Below are positions 60,707 to 64,000 of a stretch of DNA of 64,000 nt, piece by piece. The translations under genes were made by a program, and so were the position numbers. The DNA lies in the NCBI RefSeq assembly GCF_039527675.1, contig NZ_BAAAKI010000017.1, forward strand, positions 23,194 through 87,193. The letters are read 5' to 3'. The notes under the pieces were generated by a model. The model saw only the letters and a program-made list of their open reading frames with translations, was not told the DNA's origin and did not search any database. The stretch's first letter is position 1. Every line of letters begins with the position of its first letter. The DNA comes from Luteococcus sanguinis. Lineage in GTDB: Bacteria > Actinomycetota > Actinomycetes > Propionibacteriales > Propionibacteriaceae.

Positions 60707-62142
60707 GGCTACTCGTAGTTGAGCGTGGTGGGTCGTTGATGCAAGGGCTCGTGGCCTTGCGCTGGGATGGGTGTTGCGAAGCATCCTCCCGGACAAGGAC
60801 CACGAGCTGTGACCGAGCCTACGTGCTTGCTGCGTGACGCTGCGAGCGTGATCTTCAACCTGCCCGACTACCACGTGATCGACGCGGTTGACTTGCCCTC
60901 GGGCGGTCGACGCGTGATCGTGCAGGCCGACATGGTTGCCGATGGCTGCCCTGACTGCGGGGTGGTGTCGGCCCGGGTCCATGCCTGGTGTCGGCAACGC
61001 GTGAAGGACATCCCGCACGGTGGCGGCATCGAGCTCATCGTCGTGAAGCCGCGGCTGGTGTGTGCGGAAGAGGCGTGCTCGCGGCGGACGTTCACCCAAG
61101 CCACAGCAGAGTTGCCGGTGCGGGCTCGGTGCACGAGTCGGCTACGGCGGGGCCTGTTGGAGGCCGTGATCGATCACGGCCGGCCCGTCGCCGCTGTGGC
61201 CGCCAGCTTCGGGGTCGCCTGGTGGACTGCCCAGAAGACCGTGAACATGGCGATCGACACGCTGCCCGACATCGACGCGCTGCATGTCACCCAGCTCGGG
61301 TCGATGAGCACCGCTACCGAAGAGTGCGCTGGTACCGGAATGTCGACACCGGCGGCTGGACGCGGGTCGAGCCGTGGATGACCACGATCGTGAACAGCCG
61401 CAGCGGGCAGGTCCTCGGCATCGTCGACGGCCGCGACAGCACAGCGGTCGAGGTCTGGCTGTCAGGTCGTAGCCAGGCGTGGCGGGACCGGATCAGTGTG
61501 GTGGCGATCGACCCCTCGGCAGCGTTCCGCAAGGCGATCGTCGGCTGCCTCCCGAACGCGAAGATCGCGGTCGACCCGTTCCACCTGGTCCAACTCGGCA
61601 ACCTCTGCCTGACCCGTGTCCGGCAACGCCTCGCCCACGAGGTGCACCAACGCAGGGGCCGGAAGGTCGACCCGGCCTGGGCACACCGGATGCTGCTGCT
61701 ACGCGGCTACAACACCTTGTCGGCGCGTGGTCGTGACCGACTCGAAGTCGTGCTCGCCGCCGATGACCCGACCGGTGAACTGGGCGCCGCCTGGGGCGTC
61801 AAGGAAGCCCTCCGCCTGATCCTGGCCTGCCCCACCATCGAGGCCGCCCGTGCCGCGAAGGCCCGCTTCGACGCCTGGGTGGCGATCGCCGCCACCGACG
61901 AGACCGACCGGTTCGCCGCGACCATCACCGCCTGGTGGCCTGCCATCGCAGGTGACCATCGCCACTGGCGTCACGAACGCGCGCACCGAGGCCGCGAACA
62001 CTGCCATCAAGCACATCAAGCGGACCGGGCGCGGCTACCGCAACAGTGATCACTACCAAACCCGTATCCTGCTCCGCAGCGCCCACCGGGCGCGGCAACA
62101 CCGCTTGACCAGCCAAGGCACCACGGCCAAGTGCGAATAGCC
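60707..62142 (+). mobile_element. ISL3-family insertion sequence, 1,436 bp
   Basis: The element is bounded by imperfect inverted repeats: left GGCTACTCGTAGTTGAGCGT and right (complement) GGCTATTCGCACTTGGCCGT, with matching continuing for several bases. Exact 8-bp duplications (CCATAACG) flank it. It carries one transposase gene that runs almost from end to end. Size, end sequence beginning GGCT, duplication length and transposase type all fit ISL3. The transposase has two frameshifts, so this copy is probably unable to move by itself. Confidence 0.92.
60809..62140 (+). pseudogene. ISL3 transposase with two compensating frameshifts
   Basis: An ISL3 (IS204/IS1001/IS1096/IS1165-type) DDE transposase. 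The zinc-ribbon start (GCPDCGVVSARVHAWC, then LVCAEEACSRRTF) and helix-turn-helix run in one frame to about 61300. There a GGG that should be GGGG shifts the frame, and the DDE core follows (GIVDGRD, VVAIDPSAAFRKAI, VDPFHLVQLGN). Near 61950 an extra base (ATCGCAGG for ATCGAGG) returns it to the first frame for the Glu region TNARTEAANTAIKHIKRTGR. The start is GTG at 60809 or ATG at 60767. Both lesions are single-base changes, so sequencing error cannot be excluded. Confidence 0.88.
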
Positions 62143-62150
62143 CCATAACG
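62143..62150. repeat. Target-site duplication, right copy
   Basis: CCATAACG, identical to 60699-60706, immediately after the right end of the IS. Confidence 0.9.
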
Positions 62151-62716
62151 TGCCAGTCGGGCCGGTATCGCTGGGCCCCGAGGGCGCCCACAGCCCGCAT
62201 CACACCTACTTCAGCGGTGCAGCCGGGCTGCACGGCACCACAGCCGACTACTTCCGCTTCGCGCAGATGCTGCTCAACAAGGGCGAATTGGACGGAACCC
62301 GCATCCTCAGCCGCGCGTCCGTGGAGCTCATGACCAGCAACCAGATCGGTGACCTCACGAACTGGCAGCTGACACAGAACAAGTGGGGATACATGCTCGA
62401 CATCCAAGAGGGTGTCAACGCTCCTGTTGGATCCCTCCACTATCTCGGTGGGCCAGGCGCCTACAGCTGGCAGGGATACTTCAGCACGAAATTCGTGAAC
62501 AACCCTCAGCGAGACACCGTTATCCTCACCATGACCACCCCAGCTGCGGACGGCGCCCTCCCCCACAACCTGCGCATCATCACCGCTGCAAATGCAGCGG
62601 TCATCGACTAACCCAGTTCGCTCGGTCGATGGCCGGCTGCGCTATGATTGTCAGCTGATGGTCATGTGGCTACCCACCTCTCGCACAGTCGAATTCATCT
62701 CATAGGAGAAAAGCAC

Positions 62717-63547
62717 ATGAAGCACGTGACACTGCCAGGCGGGGACGTGGTTGCTTCAATGGGTCAAGGCACCTGGAAGATGGGCGAACGTGCCGAGCGC
62801 CGATCCGATGAGATCGCCGCGCTACGCGCCGGCGTCGAACTGGGCATGACACTCATCGATACCGCGGAAATGTATGGCGATGGTGCGTCGGAATCGCTGA
62901 TATGCGAGGCGCTGGGTAGCGTTCGCGACCAGTTGTTCCTGGTCAGCAAGGCATATCCGCAGAACGCATCGCGCTCCCGCCTTCCCGGTGCGTGCGAGGC
63001 GAGCCTGAAGCGCCTCGGCACCGATCGGATCGACCTCTACCTCCTCCACTGGCGGGGATCGGTGCCGCTCACTGAAACAGTGGAGGCTTTGGAGGAGCTC
63101 AAATCGGCAGGAAAGATTCGGCACTGGGGTGTCAGCAATTTCGATACCGATGATATGGACGAGCTTGTCGCTGCCGGCGGTGTTGGCTGCGTAACCGACC
63201 AGATTCTATACAATCTGGTCCGTCGGGGCCCGGAATTGGACCTTCTGCCGTGGCTCACCGAGCATAAAGTACCGGTCATGGCGTATAGCCCGGTCGAGCA
63301 GGGACGACTTTCCACGCACCCCGGTCTCGAAACAATTGCAGCCGAGGTTGGTGCAACCCCCGTGCAGGTCGCACTTTCGTGGACATTGCGGCGCGATGGC
63401 CTCGTCGCTATTCCCAAGGCGAGTTCAGTCGCACATGTGCGGGAAAACCGTGAGGCCGCCGATATCGTTCTTTCTGACGCTCACCTTGCGACACTCGACG
63501 CGGCATTTCCCAGGCCAAGCAACCGTCGGCCACTTGAAATGCTGTAG
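62717..63547 (+). CDS. Aldo/keto reductase
   Basis: A 276-residue NADPH-dependent reductase with a TIM barrel. The catalytic tetrad is visible: Asp and Tyr in LIDTAEMYGDG near residues 50-55, Lys in FLVSKAYPQ near 80 and His in YLLHWRGSV near 113. IPKASSVAHVRENREA near 240 binds the cofactor phosphate. AGGAG lies eight bases before the ATG, and a TATGAT -10-like box lies near 62642. Codon use is less GC-rich than in most of the window, hinting at transfer or lower expression. It is the first intact gene after the split serine hydrolase. Confidence 0.92.
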   Translation: MKHVTLPGGDVVASMGQGTWKMGERAERRSDEIAALRAGVELGMTLIDTAEMYGDGASESLICEALGSVRDQLFLVSKAYPQNASRSRLPGACEASLKRLGTDRIDLYLLHWRGSVPLTETVEALEELKSAGKIRHWGVSNFDTDDMDELVAAGGVGCVTDQILYNLVRRGPELDLLPWLTEHKVPVMAYSPVEQGRLSTHPGLETIAAEVGATPVQVALSWTLRRDGLVAIPKASSVAHVRENREAADIVLSDAHLATLDAAFPRPSNRRPLEML

Positions 63548-63940
63548 CGTCCGAAGGCAATATTCTCGCTCACAAATTCCTCTCGGTCGCCACGAATGAC
63601 CGTCTGACCGTTCTTACCGACCATCTGGCATATCCGAGCTGGCAGGGCACCCAGTGCCTGGATGATCTGGATCGAAGCTCGGGTGGCCTGGCTGTCATTC
63701 CTACACTGCGCCGCCCGGGGTACTGAACTGCCATCCCAGCGTGCGCCGCTGGCAGGGATTGAACCAGCCACCAGCGCACCAAGCGTCCGATGCTTCAAGC
63801 GTCTCGAACGGGACTTGGGCTGCTCTCCGAATTCTTGCTCTGGAGGCAGTGGTTGCCGCGGTTTTCTTCAGAGGCAATATCTGGATTCTTAAAAGGACCG
63901 AGAAGAATGATGAAGTTCGAGTCGCTGCTTTGGTGGCTCT
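63548..63940. other. No gene seen
   Basis: About 390 bases of lower-GC sequence with short frames on both strands and no ribosome site or domain. The minus strand of 63735-63790 contains GGTTCAATCCC, like a tRNA T-arm, but no complete cloverleaf could be drawn. It may be the edge of a mobile region. Confidence 0.4.
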
Positions 63941-64000
63941 TCACAATCGAGGGTGTAGTTGGGGTCTGAACCCGCCGGCCTCGAGCAGGGATCTGGCGAT
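63941..64000 (-). CDS. Possible C-terminus of a gene cut by the window edge
   Basis: Nineteen codons and a TGA (63943-63941) reading leftward, IARSLLEAGGFRPQLHPRL. This resembles the tail of some transposases, but the stretch is too short for a firm call. Upstream sequence beyond 64000 would decide. Confidence 0.25.
   Translation of the reverse strand: MARSLLEAGGFRPQLHPRL

Larger units (their letters stand above)
59914..62611 (+). pseudogene. Serine hydrolase (beta-lactamase family), split by an IS element
   Basis: A class C beta-lactamase/esterase-type serine hydrolase. The first half (59914-60706) holds the SxxK nucleophile motif FRLASMSKVLTAV near residue 75 and the YSN-type motif MFDYSNSSVD near 200. 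The second half (62151-62611) starts VPVGPVSLGPEG and continues with FSGAAGLHGTTADYFRFAQM, the family's C-terminal region. A 1,436-bp insertion at 60707-62142 separates them. Removing it and one copy of the 8-bp target duplication joins HTHN to VPVG in one frame of 417 codons, so the insertion is the only visible lesion. As it stands the protein reads about 30 residues into the IS and is truncated. Confidence 0.9.

Noticed and set aside
63735..63790. tRNA-like T-arm on the minus strand
   Set aside because: GGTTCAATCCC resembles a T-loop, but the T stem has a mismatch and no matching acceptor, D or anticodon arms could be drawn.

Overview
The window looks like a chromosomal segment of a high-GC Gram-positive bacterium (Actinomycetota). 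The signs are uniformly GC-rich third codon positions, many GTG starts, an RbpA homologue, a class II-type UvrA paralogue, topoisomerase IB, an XRE-MurA fusion, and hairpin terminators that lack T-runs. A member of the Propionibacteriales would fit the gene mix, but that is inference. Most of the window is ordinary housekeeping and metabolism. No complete defence, secondary-metabolite or prophage system was recognised.

Layout. 0-9.2 kb: a GH13 trehalose-synthase-like enzyme, a DUF1697 protein, an MFS transporter, a zinc-ribbon/methyltransferase pair, a DUF808 membrane protein, a rhomboid-like protein without an evident active site, and a phosphatase/NAD(P)HX dehydratase pair. 9.2-16 kb is the most accessory-looking part: an AlkD-type glycosylase, a tiny HTH protein, a VapBC-type toxin-antitoxin pair with its own operator palindrome, two small membrane proteins, two secreted proteins, a glycosyltransferase, a NUC1-type nuclease and a P-type ATPase remnant. 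16-26 kb: fumarase, a decayed histidine kinase beside an intact OmpR-type regulator and a Met/His-rich membrane protein, an atypical SDR behind a 20-bp tandem repeat array, citrate synthase, and a LuxR-type two-component pair with an unusual large kinase.

26-39 kb: UvrA-like ABC ATPase, GH3 beta-glucosidase, an SDR, then a tightly spaced leftward run (nadE, lipoprotein, HhH-GPD protein, MutT, DAGK, App1-like phosphatase, membrane protein) followed by lpd. 39-50 kb: a lipoprotein, alkaline phosphatase, XRE-MurA fusion, 2'-5' RNA ligase-like protein, pdxY, GDPD, rbpA behind a sigma-R-type promoter, fxsA, lnt, an AsnC regulator and a 5'-3' exonuclease. 50-59.6 kb: the coupled metY-metX-metW operon for direct sulfhydrylation, a TetR regulator, SRPBCC and DUF2891 proteins, topoisomerase IB, a His-rich NifX-like protein, an APC permease and a DUF554 protein.

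59.6-64 kb: a serine hydrolase gene is split by a 1,436-bp ISL3-type insertion sequence with an exact 8-bp target duplication. Removing the element and one target copy restores a 417-codon reading frame. The transposase itself carries two frameshifts. An aldo/keto reductase follows, and the window ends in what may be the tail of another gene.

The structural features most worth following up are: a 44-bp palindromic repeat present three times (one copy encodes the end of the AlkD-type protein); the IS insertion; the decayed kinase; the XRE-MurA fusion; the phased 20-bp repeat array; and the sigma-R-type promoter of rbpA.
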